In this document: positions 1-8,305 of the stretch, one piece after another
How positions within the stretch are numbered: position 1 is the stretch's first letter
Layout of the letters: every line of letters starts with the position of its first letter
Source of the DNA: Allobosea sp. Leaf344
GTDB taxonomy: Bacteria; Pseudomonadota; Alphaproteobacteria; Rhizobiales; Beijerinckiaceae
Assembly: GCF_001426225.1 (NCBI RefSeq)
Contig: NZ_LMRT01000009.1
Location: 245,082-309,081 of the forward strand
Length of the DNA stretch: 64,000 nt
Direction: 5' to 3'
Notes under the pieces: generated by a model
Told to the model about the DNA's origin: nothing
The model's input: the letters and a program-made list of their open reading frames with translations, nothing else
Databases searched by the model: none
Made by a program: the position numbers and the translations under genes

Positions 1-2
1 GG

Positions 3-98
3 CAGATCGAGGTCCGCGCCTTCGAGAAGGTCCAGGACGCGGTGAAGAAGGCGCTGGTGCAGATCGAGGCGCCGCGCGCCGCCTTGCCGGCGGCCTGA
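3..98 (+). CDS. C-terminal end of an unidentified protein (partial)
   Basis: An open frame enters from the left edge and stops with TGA at 96-98. Only 31 residues are visible. They form an amphipathic, charged helix-like stretch (EVRAFEKVQDAVKKAL) with an Ala/Pro-rich tail. A terminator hairpin at 128-145 follows directly, which supports this as a true gene end converging on the DUF2125 gene. No family can be assigned from so short a piece. Confidence 0.5.
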   Translation, partial: QIEVRAFEKVQDAVKKALVQIEAPRAALPAA

Positions 99-127
99 CC
101 GGCCGCATCATCCGGATGAATAAACGA

Positions 128-145
128 GGGGGCCGCGAGGCCCCC
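128..145. terminator. Bidirectional rho-independent terminator
   Basis: A perfect 7-bp GC stem (GGGGGCC / GGCCCCC) closes a GCGA loop and is followed by TTTGCTT on the plus strand. It lies between two convergent gene ends. Confidence 0.7.
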
Positions 146-155
146 TTTGCTTGCG

Positions 156-1205
156 TCAGTACAAGGCCGCCAGCGGCTGCACCGGCAGGCGGATCGGTCC
201 CAGGAACACCCGCCCCTCGCGCAGCACGATCGGCGGCAGCGCCGTCAGCCCGGGTGCTGCTCCCGGCAGCTGGGCGCTCAGCCGCCCGCCGAGCAGGCCG
301 CCCAGCCCCCCCATCAGCCCGCCGATCGGCAATCCGGCGATCTGGCTGATGCCGGCGAGCGAGGCCTGGATCTGTCCGGCCGGCCGGCGGGTCTCGTCGA
401 TCAGGAAGCGGCCGGCGGCCTCGACCCGGGCCGGCCCCTTGCTCGAGCTCAGCCGGGTCAGCTCGACCTGGCCGGAAGCCGTCCGCCAGGCCTCGAGCGT
501 CTCGGGGTTGAACCCGCCGCGGAATGCTTCCGTCTGGGTGACGACCGCCTCGATGGCGACGTCGCCGGGCTGGTTCGTGCCGAGCAGCGCGTCGAGCGCC
601 GGCAGCACCGAACCCTTGGCGCTGAGCGCGACATCGACCGCCTGCTCCGCGGCCGGCCGCGAAGGGTTGCGCCGCAGATGCGCCTCGAAGGCGCTGGCCT
701 TCCAGCTCTCGGCCGGCTGGCCCGGAATGGTCAGCACCGCATTCGGCTCCGCCAGCGCCAGGGACAGCCGCTGCGGCTGGCCGTTCTCATGCGCGAGGCT
801 GGCTTCCAGCCGCGTCCAGGCCAGATCGAGCGCGCGCTCCTGCGGCAGCTTCGCCTGCAGCGGCCCCGTCACCTGCAGGATCACCAGCCCGGGCGTATAG
901 ACCTGTCCGACGGCGACGGCCGGCCCCGTCTGGATCCGCACCGCATCGCCCCAGCGCGACGAGGTCAGCACGAGGCTGCTGCAGCGCAGCTCGATGCGGA
1001 AGGGAAAGCCGGTGACCGAGCGCTCGGCGCAGTTCCAGTCGCGCCCCTGCTGCGCCTCGCGCGACAGCGCCTGGTCGACCGCCTCGACGACACGCTTTTG
1101 CACCATGAACCAGAAGCCGCTCCAGGCGGCGGCCGCGACGGCGAGCAGGATGAAGGGCAGATAGAGCCAGAGGCGGCTGCGCCGGCGCGCGGAGGAGGCG
1201 GTCAT
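156..1205 (-). CDS. DUF2125 domain protein, membrane-anchored
   Basis: The product has 349 residues. The N-terminus has basic residues (ARRRSRLW) followed by one hydrophobic segment at about residues 12-33, so the rest probably lies in the periplasm on a single anchor. The part after the anchor (WNCAERSVTGFPFRIELRCS) is the usual DUF2125 signature, and its two cysteines may pair. DUF2125 proteins occur mainly in alphaproteobacteria and have no established function. The gene is divergent from the ChaC-type gene, a pairing common in Rhizobiales. The start is the ATG at 1205, just before the basic and hydrophobic stretch. Confidence 0.85.
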   Translation of the reverse strand: MTASSARRRSRLWLYLPFILLAVAAAAWSGFWFMVQKRVVEAVDQALSREAQQGRDWNCAERSVTGFPFRIELRCSSLVLTSSRWGDAVRIQTGPAVAVGQVYTPGLVILQVTGPLQAKLPQERALDLAWTRLEASLAHENGQPQRLSLALAEPNAVLTIPGQPAESWKASAFEAHLRRNPSRPAAEQAVDVALSAKGSVLPALDALLGTNQPGDVAIEAVVTQTEAFRGGFNPETLEAWRTASGQVELTRLSSSKGPARVEAAGRFLIDETRRPAGQIQASLAGISQIAGLPIGGLMGGLGGLLGGRLSAQLPGAAPGLTALPPIVLREGRVFLGPIRLPVQPLAALY

Positions 1206-1317
1206 GCGGAAGCGGTTCCTTGCGAAAAGCCAGGCGGATTGTTAGCTGCCGCCGTGAGCCGGCGCCACCTGCGGTTTCAAGCAGGGCGAAGCGGCTGAAT
1301 TATGGGTGTGGGTGACG

Positions 1318-1893
1318 ATGGCCAAGGCCGATGCAGCCTCCGGACCGGCAGAGGATCTCTGGGTCTTCGGCTATGGCTCGCTGATCTGGCGCCCGGGCTT
1401 CACCTTCGTCGAGAGCGTGATGGCACGGCTGCACGGCTATCACCGCTCGCTCTGCGTCCTGTCCCATGTCCATCGCGGCACGCCGGAGCGGCCGGGGCTG
1501 GTGCTCGGGCTGGATCGCGGCGGCGTCTGCCGGGGTCTCGCCTTCCGGGTCGCGGCCGCGGACGCGGCGGAGACCATCGCCTATCTCCGGGCGCGGGAGC
1601 AGGCGACGGCGGTCTATGTGGAACGCTACATGCCGGTGAAGCTGGCGGATGGTCGCGCCGTCACGGCGCTCGTCTATGTCGCCGACCGCAAGCACCTGCA
1701 ATATGCCGGGCGGCTGCCGGCCGAGCGGATCCTGGAGCTGGTGCGCCATGGCGTCGGCGTCTCCGGCCAGAACCCGGATTACGTGCTGCAGACCCATGAG
1801 CATCTCAGGCGCATGGGCGTTCTCGATCCCGTCCTCGCCGATCTCGCCGAGAAGCTGGCGCCGGGCATCACCGCCCCGCGCATGGGCGGCTGA
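1318..1893 (+). CDS. chaC: ChaC-type gamma-glutamylcyclotransferase
   Basis: Enzymes of this family cleave the gamma-glutamyl bond of glutathione and release 5-oxoproline and Cys-Gly in the cytoplasm. The family signature is clear near the N-terminus (LWVFGYGSLIWRPGF, the substrate-binding loop). It is followed by a HGYHRSLCVLSHVHRGTPERPGL block typical of ChaC proteins. The size (191 residues from the ATG at 1318) fits the family. GTG codons at 1306 and 1312 are possible alternative starts, but ATG-GCC-AAG is preferred. The gene is divergent from the DUF2125 gene and converges on the small gene at 1900-2298. Confidence 0.88.
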   Translation: MAKADAASGPAEDLWVFGYGSLIWRPGFTFVESVMARLHGYHRSLCVLSHVHRGTPERPGLVLGLDRGGVCRGLAFRVAAADAAETIAYLRAREQATAVYVERYMPVKLADGRAVTALVYVADRKHLQYAGRLPAERILELVRHGVGVSGQNPDYVLQTHEHLRRMGVLDPVLADLAEKLAPGITAPRMGG

Positions 1894-1899
1894 GCGCCG

Positions 1900-2298
1900 T
1901 CAGGCTTCCGGCATCAGATCGAGCAGCGCCGCCCTGCGGCTGCTGCCGTCCTCGGCCAGGAGATGGACGTGGATCTCCCGCGCCCCGGCCGAGAGCACCG
2001 CCTGGCGCCAGCGCATCAGCGCCGCCTCGACCCCGAACGGCCCGCTATCGCGCGCCGCCAGCACGCGCCGATCCTCGCTGACGGCGAGCAGCACGGCGTC
2101 GGTGAAGCCGAGAGCGTGATCGTCGCCGATGGCGAAGACCGAGGCGACGTAGCGACGCCCCGAGCGGCCGCGCCAGGCGGTGAAGCGGCGCTCGCCCAGC
2201 CCCGCCGTGCTGCGCATCGGCACCTCGCAGGCGTGGGGCTCGGCTCGGTGATCGAGGTCGAAGAGATCGTCCGGGAAGCGATGCGCGAGAGCAGCCAT
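1900..2298 (-). CDS. Conserved-looking hypothetical protein, possibly SOS-regulated
   Basis: I do not recognise this 132-residue protein. It is soluble, with no signal peptide or membrane segment and mixed alpha/beta character; a central ERRFTAWRGRSGRRYVASVF stretch stands out. The start ATG at 2298 is fixed by a strong AGGAGG Shine-Dalgarno about 8 nt upstream. The ORF runs open further upstream, but without such a site. About 20-36 bp before the start lies a sequence with 7 of the 8 conserved bases of the alphaproteobacterial LexA site (GAAC-N7-GAAC), which suggests control by LexA. The gene converges on chaC, with a 6-bp gap between the two stops. Confidence 0.7.
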   Translation of the reverse strand: MAALAHRFPDDLFDLDHRAEPHACEVPMRSTAGLGERRFTAWRGRSGRRYVASVFAIGDDHALGFTDAVLLAVSEDRRVLAARDSGPFGVEAALMRWRQAVLSAGAREIHVHLLAEDGSSRRAALLDLMPEA

Positions 2299-2319
2299 GT
2301 CGTTCCTCCTTTGTTCTGA

Positions 2320-2334
2320 AAACAAAATGAGAAC
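2320..2334. promoter_or_regulatory. LexA (SOS) box-like site
   Basis: The plus strand reads AAACAAAATGAGAAC, which is AAAC-N7-GAAC. The alphaproteobacterial LexA operator is GTTC-N7-GTTC (GAAC-N7-GAAC on the other strand), so 7 of 8 conserved positions match. It sits 22 bp upstream of the start codon of the 1900-2298 gene, the usual place for a repressor site. Confidence 0.5.
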
Positions 2335-2394
2335 GCGGCATCGCCAAGTCAAGCGCGGGCCGGTCCGTCCGGGACCGGCTGCTGTCAGGATATG

Positions 2395-3177
2395 TCAGGA
2401 GTGAGCGGCGCTCGCCTTGCCGTTCTGCAGGGGATCGAGCCCGAGCGCAGCCAGTTCGGAGCGCCCCTGCGCCAGCAGGCGGTCGCTGGCGGTCTCGATT
2501 CGCTCCTGCAGCAGCACGTGGAATTCGGCCTTGCCGAGCCCGGGCGGAATCGCCGGCATGATCTCGACGCGGATCGTGCCGGGACGGCGCAGGAATTTGC
2601 GCCTCGGCCAGTAGAGGCCGGAATTCAGCGCCACCGGCAGGCAGGGCACGTTGAGTTCGGAATAGATATGGGCGACGCCGAATTTATAGGCGGGCGGCGC
2701 CCCCGGAGCCGTGCGCGTACCTTCCGGGAAGATCAGCAGCTGGCGGCCATTCTGCCCCAGCTCGACCTTGGCGCGGCGCGTGACATGGGCGAGCGCCCGC
2801 GCCTTCGCGCCGCGATCCACCGGTATCATCCGCATCTTCAGCAGGCACCAGCCGAAGAAGGGGATCCAGGTCAGCTCCCGCTTCAGGATGAAGACCGGGT
2901 TCTGGAAGACGGTGACGAGCGCGAAGGTCTCCCAGAAGGATTGGTGCTTCGAGGCGATCATCAACCCGCCCGGCGGGATGTTCTCGATCCCGCTGATCTC
3001 GTAGCGCGTGCCGGCGACGACGCGCAGCATCCACATCGACATCCGGGCCCAGGCGATGGCGATGCGCAGCAGCCAGCGCTTCGGCAGCAGCAGCGCCGGA
3101 AACGCCGCAAACACCAGCCAGAGGATCAGGTTGGCGTAGAACAGGATGTTGAACAGGAGGGAGCGCAGGATCAGCAT
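2395..3177 (-). CDS. plsC: 1-acyl-sn-glycerol-3-phosphate acyltransferase (PlsC/LPLAT family)
   Basis: The enzyme acylates lysophosphatidic acid at position 2 to give phosphatidic acid, at the inner membrane. The 260-residue protein starts with a long hydrophobic region (MLILRSLLFNILFYANLILWLVF...). Acyltransferase block I follows as KHQSFWET, an H-x4-E form where most members have H-x4-D. Block III is FPEGTRT and block IV is in CLPVALNSG. The start is the ATG at 3177; the ORF is open upstream, but that part only overlaps the ydcF gene out of frame. It is the last gene of an apparent ftsE-ftsX-ydcF-plsC operon, 31 bp after ydcF. Confidence 0.9.
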   Translation of the reverse strand: MLILRSLLFNILFYANLILWLVFAAFPALLLPKRWLLRIAIAWARMSMWMLRVVAGTRYEISGIENIPPGGLMIASKHQSFWETFALVTVFQNPVFILKRELTWIPFFGWCLLKMRMIPVDRGAKARALAHVTRRAKVELGQNGRQLLIFPEGTRTAPGAPPAYKFGVAHIYSELNVPCLPVALNSGLYWPRRKFLRRPGTIRVEIMPAIPPGLGKAEFHVLLQERIETASDRLLAQGRSELAALGLDPLQNGKASAAHS

Positions 3178-3208
3178 GGCGCGCAAAGAGCGCGCCGCGC
3201 CCGCCCCG

Positions 3209-3985
3209 TCAAGCGCCCTGCGCCGATCCCTGCAGCCGCGAACGCCGCTCGGCCTCGGGACCGAGCACCCCGGCGGGCTTGGGCGAGACCGGCTTGCGCC
3301 CGCCGATGATGACCGAGAGCCGCGACGTCTCGGGATCGTCCTCGACCAGCGCGCGCAGCTTGGCGGCGAGGAATTTGGCGTATTCCGGCAGGAGCAACCG
3401 CGCCGCATGCCAATGGTTGCGCCAGTCCGAGAGGTCGATGCTCTCGGTGACGACCGGGTGCGGCACCAGCCGCAGGCCCGGCATCGCATGGCCGAATTCG
3501 GCCAGGGTGCGCGGCATGTGATAATTCGAGGTGACGACGAGCAGCGAGGCGAAGCCGTGCTGGCGGACCCAGCGCCGGGTCTCGATGGCGTTGCCGATCG
3601 TGTTGCGGGCCCGGTGGTCGAGATCGATGCAGCAGGACAGGAGATCGCGCGCCGCGGGGTTGAGCCGCGCCAGCTCCTCCCGGCCGGTCTTCTCGTTGAC
3701 GCCGCTGATCAGGAGCCGCGCGCCGCGCGCCGCACCGAGCAGGCCCATCGCATCCCCGACACGCTGCGATCCGCCCGTGACCACCACGATCGCATCGGTG
3801 CGCGGCACAGCGGCGGGCTCGCGCAGGGCGATCCGCGAGGCGAAGGCGACATAGCCGAAGATCAGCGCCGCCAACCCGGCCGCGAGCAGCACCAGGCAAA
3901 GCTGGCCGAGGCGGCGCATCGGCGACCGCGCCTCCCGCGGGCCGGCCTTGTCGAAGGGCTGGCTTCCTGTGCTGGTCATCACCAT
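3209..3985 (-). CDS. YdcF/SanA-like DUF218 membrane protein
   Basis: The product has 258 residues, with one N-terminal transmembrane segment (about residues 27-50) followed by a DUF218 domain. Family motifs seen are DAIVVVTGGSQR, LLISGVNEKTG, ARNTIGNAIETRRW and LVVTSNYHMPRTLAEF. DUF218 proteins are envelope-associated and their biochemical role is poorly defined. The gene lies between ftsX and plsC on the same strand with short gaps (67 and 31 bp), an order conserved in rhizobia that points to envelope or cell-division work. The ATG at 3985 is the first of two close starts (MVM). Confidence 0.85.
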   Translation of the reverse strand: MVMTSTGSQPFDKAGPREARSPMRRLGQLCLVLLAAGLAALIFGYVAFASRIALREPAAVPRTDAIVVVTGGSQRVGDAMGLLGAARGARLLISGVNEKTGREELARLNPAARDLLSCCIDLDHRARNTIGNAIETRRWVRQHGFASLLVVTSNYHMPRTLAEFGHAMPGLRLVPHPVVTESIDLSDWRNHWHAARLLLPEYAKFLAAKLRALVEDDPETSRLSVIIGGRKPVSPKPAGVLGPEAERRSRLQGSAQGA

Positions 3986-4052
3986 TGCCCACGGGCATAG
4001 AGCCGCAATCTGGCATAAGGACGGCAGCCGCGTCCAAATCGATGAGGACCCG

Positions 4053-5075
4053 TCATGACAGCACGCGCAGGTAGTGCCGGACCGTGAAGCGCGAGACCAG
4101 CCCGGCGATCGCCGCCACGATCATCGCCACCAGCACCACCGCCGCATAGCCGGTCCAGCCGATCTCGAAGGCGCCGAACAGCGCCTGCAACTGCTCCCCC
4201 TCCGGCGCCGCCCGCCAGCGCGAGGCGACCCAGCCCAGCAGGGCGATCACCAGGATCGCGGCGCCGCCACCCGCGAGCCCGCCCTTCAGCCCGAGGCGGA
4301 TGAAGCGGCTCTGGAATTCGCGGGCGATGAAGGCGTCGTCCGCCCCGACGAGATGCAGCACCTCGACGCTGTCGCGGCTGCCGGCCATGGCCCCGCGCGT
4401 CGCGAAGGCCACCGCCAGCGCCGCCGCGCTGAGCACCAGCACGACGATCGCCACGCCGGACAGGATGATCGTGCTGGCCATGGTCGAGAGCCGCCGCACC
4501 CAGAGCCGGTGATCGTCCAGGATCGCGTTCGGCAGATCCTGGCGCAGCGTTTCCGAGAAGGCCGCGAGATCCGGGCCGACGCTCGGCTTCAGCTTCAGCA
4601 CGATCAGCCGGGGCACCGGCAGCTCCACCAGGTCGAGACCGGCGCCCAGCCAGGGCTCGAGCAGCCGGTCGGATTCCGCCTTGGGGACGATGCGCACGCT
4701 CTCGATGCTCGCCACCCCCGCCGACAGCGCCAGCGCGCGCGACAGATCCGCCTCCATGTCGCGGCGCGAATCGGGCCGCATCTGGATCGTCATCTCGTTG
4801 GCGACGGCACCGCGCCATTGCTCGGAGGCGCGCGCGGCCAGCACCGCGGCACCTGCGCTGAGCGCCGCCAGGAAGGTCAGGATCGCGATCACCGCCATCA
4901 GCGCCCGCCCGGCCACCGTATCGACCGGGACCAGCGGGCGGTCGCGCCGGAGATTGAGCGGCAGCGCCGGCTCCTCGCGCTCGGGCTCGCGCCGCTCCGG
5001 CAGGGATGCAGGCGGCGGCGCGCCGCCTTCATCCTGCATCAGCAGGTCGTCCTCGTCGGGCTCATGCGTCGACAT
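4053..5075 (-). CDS. ftsX: Cell division ABC permease-like protein FtsX
   Basis: FtsX partners with the ATPase FtsE at the division site and transmits signals to periplasmic cell-wall hydrolases. The 340-residue protein has an acidic, proline-rich cytoplasmic N-terminus (about residues 1-60), then a transmembrane segment (VAGRALMAVIAILTFLAAL). An extracytoplasmic domain follows (EMTIQMRPDSRRDMEADL...), and three further membrane segments toward the C-terminus. This is the standard four-segment FtsX plan. The ATG at 5075 (MSTHEPDEDD) overlaps the end of ftsE by 14 bp, so translation is probably coupled. An ATG at 5087 is an alternative start. Confidence 0.92.
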   Translation of the reverse strand: MSTHEPDEDDLLMQDEGGAPPPASLPERREPEREEPALPLNLRRDRPLVPVDTVAGRALMAVIAILTFLAALSAGAAVLAARASEQWRGAVANEMTIQMRPDSRRDMEADLSRALALSAGVASIESVRIVPKAESDRLLEPWLGAGLDLVELPVPRLIVLKLKPSVGPDLAAFSETLRQDLPNAILDDHRLWVRRLSTMASTIILSGVAIVVLVLSAAALAVAFATRGAMAGSRDSVEVLHLVGADDAFIAREFQSRFIRLGLKGGLAGGGAAILVIALLGWVASRWRAAPEGEQLQALFGAFEIGWTGYAAVVLVAMIVAAIAGLVSRFTVRHYLRVLS

Positions 5076-5721
5076 GGAGCCGCCCATCGACCAGGACGAG
5101 CCGTGGCGCGTCGTAAAGCTCCATCAAGGCGAGGTCGTGGGTGGCGATCACCACCGCCGTGCCCAACGACTGCAATTCCATGAACAGGCGCAGCAGCCGG
5201 CGGCCGAGCCCGGGATCGACATTGCCGGTCGGCTCGTCCGCGAGCAGCAGCTCCGGCCGGCTGATCAGCGCCCGCGCGATCGCGGCCCGCTGCTTCTCCC
5301 CGCCCGACAGGACCGGTGGCACGGCATGCATCCGCTCGCCGAGCCCCACCCAGCGCAGCAGCTCGACCACCTCCGCCCGGTAGCTGGTTTCCTCCTTGCC
5401 GAGCACGCGCAAGGGCAGCGCGACGTTCTCGTACAGGGTCAGATGATCGAGCAGCCGGAAATCCTGGAAGACCACGCCCATCCGCCGACGGAACGCCGTC
5501 AGCGTCGTCGCATCCAGCCGCGAGACGTCCTGCCCGAACAGGTTGACGAGGCCGCGCGTCGGCTTCAGCGCCATCAGCACGAGGCGAATCAGCGTGGTCT
5601 TGCCGGCACCGGAGGGGCCGGTCAGATATTGGAACGAGCGTGGTTCGATGCTGAAGCTGATGTCCTTCAGCACCTCCGGCCCCATTCCATATCGCAGACC
5701 GACATTCTCGAACCGAACCAA
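5062..5721 (-). CDS. ftsE: Cell division ATP-binding protein FtsE
   Basis: FtsE is the ABC ATPase of the FtsEX complex. The sequence shows Walker A (TGPSGAGKTT), the Q-loop (VVFQDFRLLDHLTLYENVALPL), the ABC signature (LSGGEKQRAAIARAL), Walker B (LLLADEPTGNVD) and the H-loop (VIATHD). The best start is a TTG at 5721 (LVRFENVGLRYG), preceded by GAGGAG and aligned with the normal FtsE N-terminus (219 residues). The ORF extends 19 codons upstream, but that part looks non-coding. It is the first gene of the ftsE-ftsX-ydcF-plsC operon. The 239 bp between it and the divergent gene at 5961 should hold both promoters. Confidence 0.93.
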   Translation of the reverse strand: MVRFENVGLRYGMGPEVLKDISFSIEPRSFQYLTGPSGAGKTTLIRLVLMALKPTRGLVNLFGQDVSRLDATTLTAFRRRMGVVFQDFRLLDHLTLYENVALPLRVLGKEETSYRAEVVELLRWVGLGERMHAVPPVLSGGEKQRAAIARALISRPELLLADEPTGNVDPGLGRRLLRLFMELQSLGTAVVIATHDLALMELYDAPRLVLVDGRLHVDA

Positions 5722-5960
5722 GCTTCGCTCCTCCTGCGTGTCTGCGCCGAATCCCGGCCCCGCGACTCTACACCCCAAGCGGGGCCCGCCGGAAAGCCGC
5801 CCTGCTGCGGCATGATGGGGCGAGTTTCTTCACGAAGCGTTAACCATAAACCGCGCCAATGGGACGACAGCACGGCGCGAGAGCGCCCGCTGCCCTTGCA
5901 AGCACCGCCCCAGGTGGTGATGTCGCCTTTCATCCGGCAGGGAGACCGCGACACCGGCCC

Positions 5961-6767
5961 ATGCAGATCGTCTGTCCATCTTGCGCGAGCGCCTATGAAC
6001 TCGACGCGGCCAAGCTCGGCCCGGCCGGGCGCAAGGTGCGCTGCGCGAAATGCCAGACGCTGTGGCATGTCGACCCGGTCTTCCCCGAGCCGCCGAGCCC
6101 GGACGAGACCCAGGCTCTGCTCGACGCCGAATTGCAGCGCGGCCTTCCCGAGGAGGTGCCCGAGCCCGTCGCGGCCGAGCCGGAGGAGCCGCCCGCGCCC
6201 GAGACCGTGGAGCCGCCGGCGCCGGTCGCCGCGGCACCGCCCCCTCCAAGGCGCAACCGGGCTGCGGGCCGCAAACCGCGCAAGCGGACCTTGCCCGCGC
6301 GAGCCATAGCCCTGCCGGCGGCGCTGGCGATCGGCGGCTTGTCGCTGCTCGGGCTGATGGTCTGGCAGCGCGAGGCGAGCGTCCGGCTGCTGCCGCAGCT
6401 CGCCGGCCTGTTCGAGGCTCTGGGGAAGCCCGTGAATATTCGCGGCCTGGCGCTGAGCGCCGTCGATGGCGGGCTGGTCGAGGATGCGCAGGGCCGCTTC
6501 CTGGTGGTCGAGGGCGACGTCACCAACATCACGCGCAGCGAGAAGCCGGTCCCCCTGATCGAGGTTTCGGTCAAGGATGCCGATGGCCAGACGCTCTACA
6601 CCTGGACGACGGAGCCGCCGCGCGGCTCGCTGGAGCCGGCCGGGCAGATGCGCTTCCGCGCCCGCCTCGCCGCTCCGCCCGAGACCGGCCGCGTCGTTGC
6701 CGTCCGCTTCAGCGACGCCGCGGCGATCCGGCAGGCCGATGCAAAACCGGCCCGGAGCAAGCCCTGA
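5961..6767 (+). CDS. MJ0042-type zinc-ribbon / DUF3426-like membrane protein
   Basis: The 268-residue protein opens with a zinc ribbon (CPSC at residues 5-8, CAKC at residues 28-31, then TLWHV), the MJ0042 motif. A Pro/Glu-rich linker follows (about 45-100), then a basic patch (RRNRAAGRKPRKR), one transmembrane segment (about 115-135) and a C-terminal domain like DUF3426 (VVEGDVTNITRSEKPVPLIEVSVKDADGQ). The ATG at 5961 is chosen because the cysteine motif starts at once. Its role is unknown. In alphaproteobacteria such genes often sit divergently from ftsE, as here. hpt follows after 81 bp. Confidence 0.85.
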   Translation: MQIVCPSCASAYELDAAKLGPAGRKVRCAKCQTLWHVDPVFPEPPSPDETQALLDAELQRGLPEEVPEPVAAEPEEPPAPETVEPPAPVAAAPPPPRRNRAAGRKPRKRTLPARAIALPAALAIGGLSLLGLMVWQREASVRLLPQLAGLFEALGKPVNIRGLALSAVDGGLVEDAQGRFLVVEGDVTNITRSEKPVPLIEVSVKDADGQTLYTWTTEPPRGSLEPAGQMRFRARLAAPPETGRVVAVRFSDAAAIRQADAKPARSKP

Positions 6768-6848
6768 CTCGCGCCCGTCGCGGCACTGCAATACGATAGC
6801 ACGACTCGCCGCCGCGCATGGTTCGGCGCGACAAGGGACGATGAGACG

Positions 6849-7409
6849 ATGGCAGATACACCCCGCATCAGGGTGCTTTACGACGAGGCCGAGATCGCCC
6901 GCCGCAACGAGGAGATGGCGCGCAGCATCGCCGCCGACGCGCCGGCCGACCTGCTGGTGGTGGCGGTGCTGAAGGGCAGCTTCATGTTCGTGGCGGATCT
7001 GATCCGCGCGATGCACCGCGCCGGCATGGCCCCCCAGGTGGAATTCGTGCATCTGTCGAGCTATCGCAACGCCACCGTCTCCTCGGGCCAGGTCGAGATC
7101 CTGCGCGATGTCCAGAGCGATGTCCGCGGCCGCGAGGTGCTGCTGGTCGACGACATCCTGGAATCCGGCCGCACCCTGGCCTTCGCCAAGGATCTGCTGG
7201 CGGCGCGCGGCGCGGCCAAGGTCTCGAGCTGCGTCCTGCTGGAAAAGCCGGGCAAGCGCGCGGTCAGCATCACGGCGGAATATGTCGGCTTCGCCTGCCC
7301 CGATTACTTCGTCGTCGGCTACGGCATGGATGTCGCGCATGCCTATCGGCAATTGCCTTTCGTCGGCGTGATCGAGACCGCCGATCAAGCCAATCTCCCG
7401 GGGATCTGA
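6849..7409 (+). CDS. hpt: Hypoxanthine phosphoribosyltransferase
   Basis: The enzyme converts hypoxanthine or guanine plus PRPP to IMP or GMP in purine salvage (cytoplasm). The 186-residue protein has the PRPP-binding motif VLLVDDILESGRTL at residues 97-110. The flexible loop SSYRNATVSSG lies near residue 70 and the base-binding region (VGFACPDYFVVGYGMD) near the C-terminus. A response-regulator gene follows after only 3 bp, so the two are probably co-transcribed. Confidence 0.93.
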   Translation: MADTPRIRVLYDEAEIARRNEEMARSIAADAPADLLVVAVLKGSFMFVADLIRAMHRAGMAPQVEFVHLSSYRNATVSSGQVEILRDVQSDVRGREVLLVDDILESGRTLAFAKDLLAARGAAKVSSCVLLEKPGKRAVSITAEYVGFACPDYFVVGYGMDVAHAYRQLPFVGVIETADQANLPGI

Positions 7410-7412
7410 CTT

Positions 7413-7787
7413 ATGTCGCGCATCCTGGTGGTCGATGACGAGGAACCGCTGCGCTCGCTGGTCGCGCGCGGCCTCGGCATGGACGGGCATGATTGCCTGA
7501 CGGCGGCCGATGGCGCCGAGGCGCTGGACGTGCTGATCGCCGAACAGGGCCGCTTCGATCTGCTGCTGACCGATATCCGTATGCCGCTGATGGACGGGAT
7601 CGCGCTGGCCCTCGCCGCCAAGCAGCAGTTTCCCGATCTCACCATCATGCTGATGACCGGCTACGCCGAGCAGCGCGAAAGGGCGAAGAGCCTCGAGGCG
7701 ATCGTCTCCGAGGTGATGATCAAGCCCTTCACCATCGCCGAGCTGCGCAGCACGGTGCTCGACGTGATCGAGCGCTCGATCGGCTAG
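7413..7787 (+). CDS. cpdR: Single-domain response regulator, CpdR-like
   Basis: This is a stand-alone receiver of 124 residues with no output domain. The acidic pocket is D8-D9, the phospho-acceptor is D54 (LLTDIRMP), the switch Thr is in LMTGYAE and the conserved Lys is in IKPFT. Size and sequence fit CpdR, which in alphaproteobacteria controls ClpXP localisation and cell-cycle proteolysis under the CckA-ChpT relay. The CpdR assignment comes from resemblance, since short receivers look alike. It lies 3 bp after hpt, and its stop overlaps the convergent tspO stop by 4 bp. Confidence 0.75.
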   Translation: MSRILVVDDEEPLRSLVARGLGMDGHDCLTAADGAEALDVLIAEQGRFDLLLTDIRMPLMDGIALALAAKQQFPDLTIMLMTGYAEQRERAKSLEAIVSEVMIKPFTIAELRSTVLDVIERSIG

Positions 7788-8305
7788 GCGCCGCGGTTCA
7801 GCCACCAGATCGAGGCGTTGAGCACGGTCGCGAAGGAGACCCAGGCGACATAGGGCCATTGCAGATGCGCCGCCAGCCGGTCGAGCGGCGCGAACAGCGC
7901 GATGGTCAGCAGGATCGTCGCCAGGAAGGGCACGATCACCAAGAGCCCGCCGAGCGGGCTCTGCAGGCCGAAGAAGACGCAGGACCAGGCGAGGTTCAGC
8001 GCGAGCTGCAGATGATAGACGCTCAGGGCCTGGAAGCGGCCTTGCGTCGCCGCCGGCAGGCGCAGGATGCGGTAGGCGCCGATCGCCATCAGCAGGAAGA
8101 GCGTCGTCCAGACTGGGCCGAACACCCAGTTGGGCGGGTTGAACGGCGGCTTGACCAGCGTCGGATACCAGGTCGGGATCTGCGGCATCGTCGCGGCATT
8201 GCCGAGGAGCGAGACCACCACCACCGGGACCAGCGCCATCAGCCCGGCGAGCCAGGGCGACAGGCGCTTCGATGCGGCATCGGCAGCTGGGATTCGATCG
8301 CTCAT
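7784..8305 (-). CDS. tspO: TspO/MBR-family tryptophan-rich sensory protein
   Basis: TspO is an outer- or inner-membrane protein that binds porphyrins and sterols and affects tetrapyrrole metabolism. The 173-residue product has five predicted membrane helices and the family motif WYPTLVKPPFNPPNWVFGPVW between helices 1 and 2, with many Trp residues at helix ends. The ATG at 8305 (MSDRIPAADA) is chosen over an upstream in-frame start, as the extra 29 residues are basic and low in complexity. It is convergent with the cpdR-like gene and divergent from the PLP enzyme. Confidence 0.9.
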   Translation of the reverse strand: MSDRIPAADAASKRLSPWLAGLMALVPVVVVSLLGNAATMPQIPTWYPTLVKPPFNPPNWVFGPVWTTLFLLMAIGAYRILRLPAATQGRFQALSVYHLQLALNLAWSCVFFGLQSPLGGLLVIVPFLATILLTIALFAPLDRLAAHLQWPYVAWVSFATVLNASIWWLNRGA

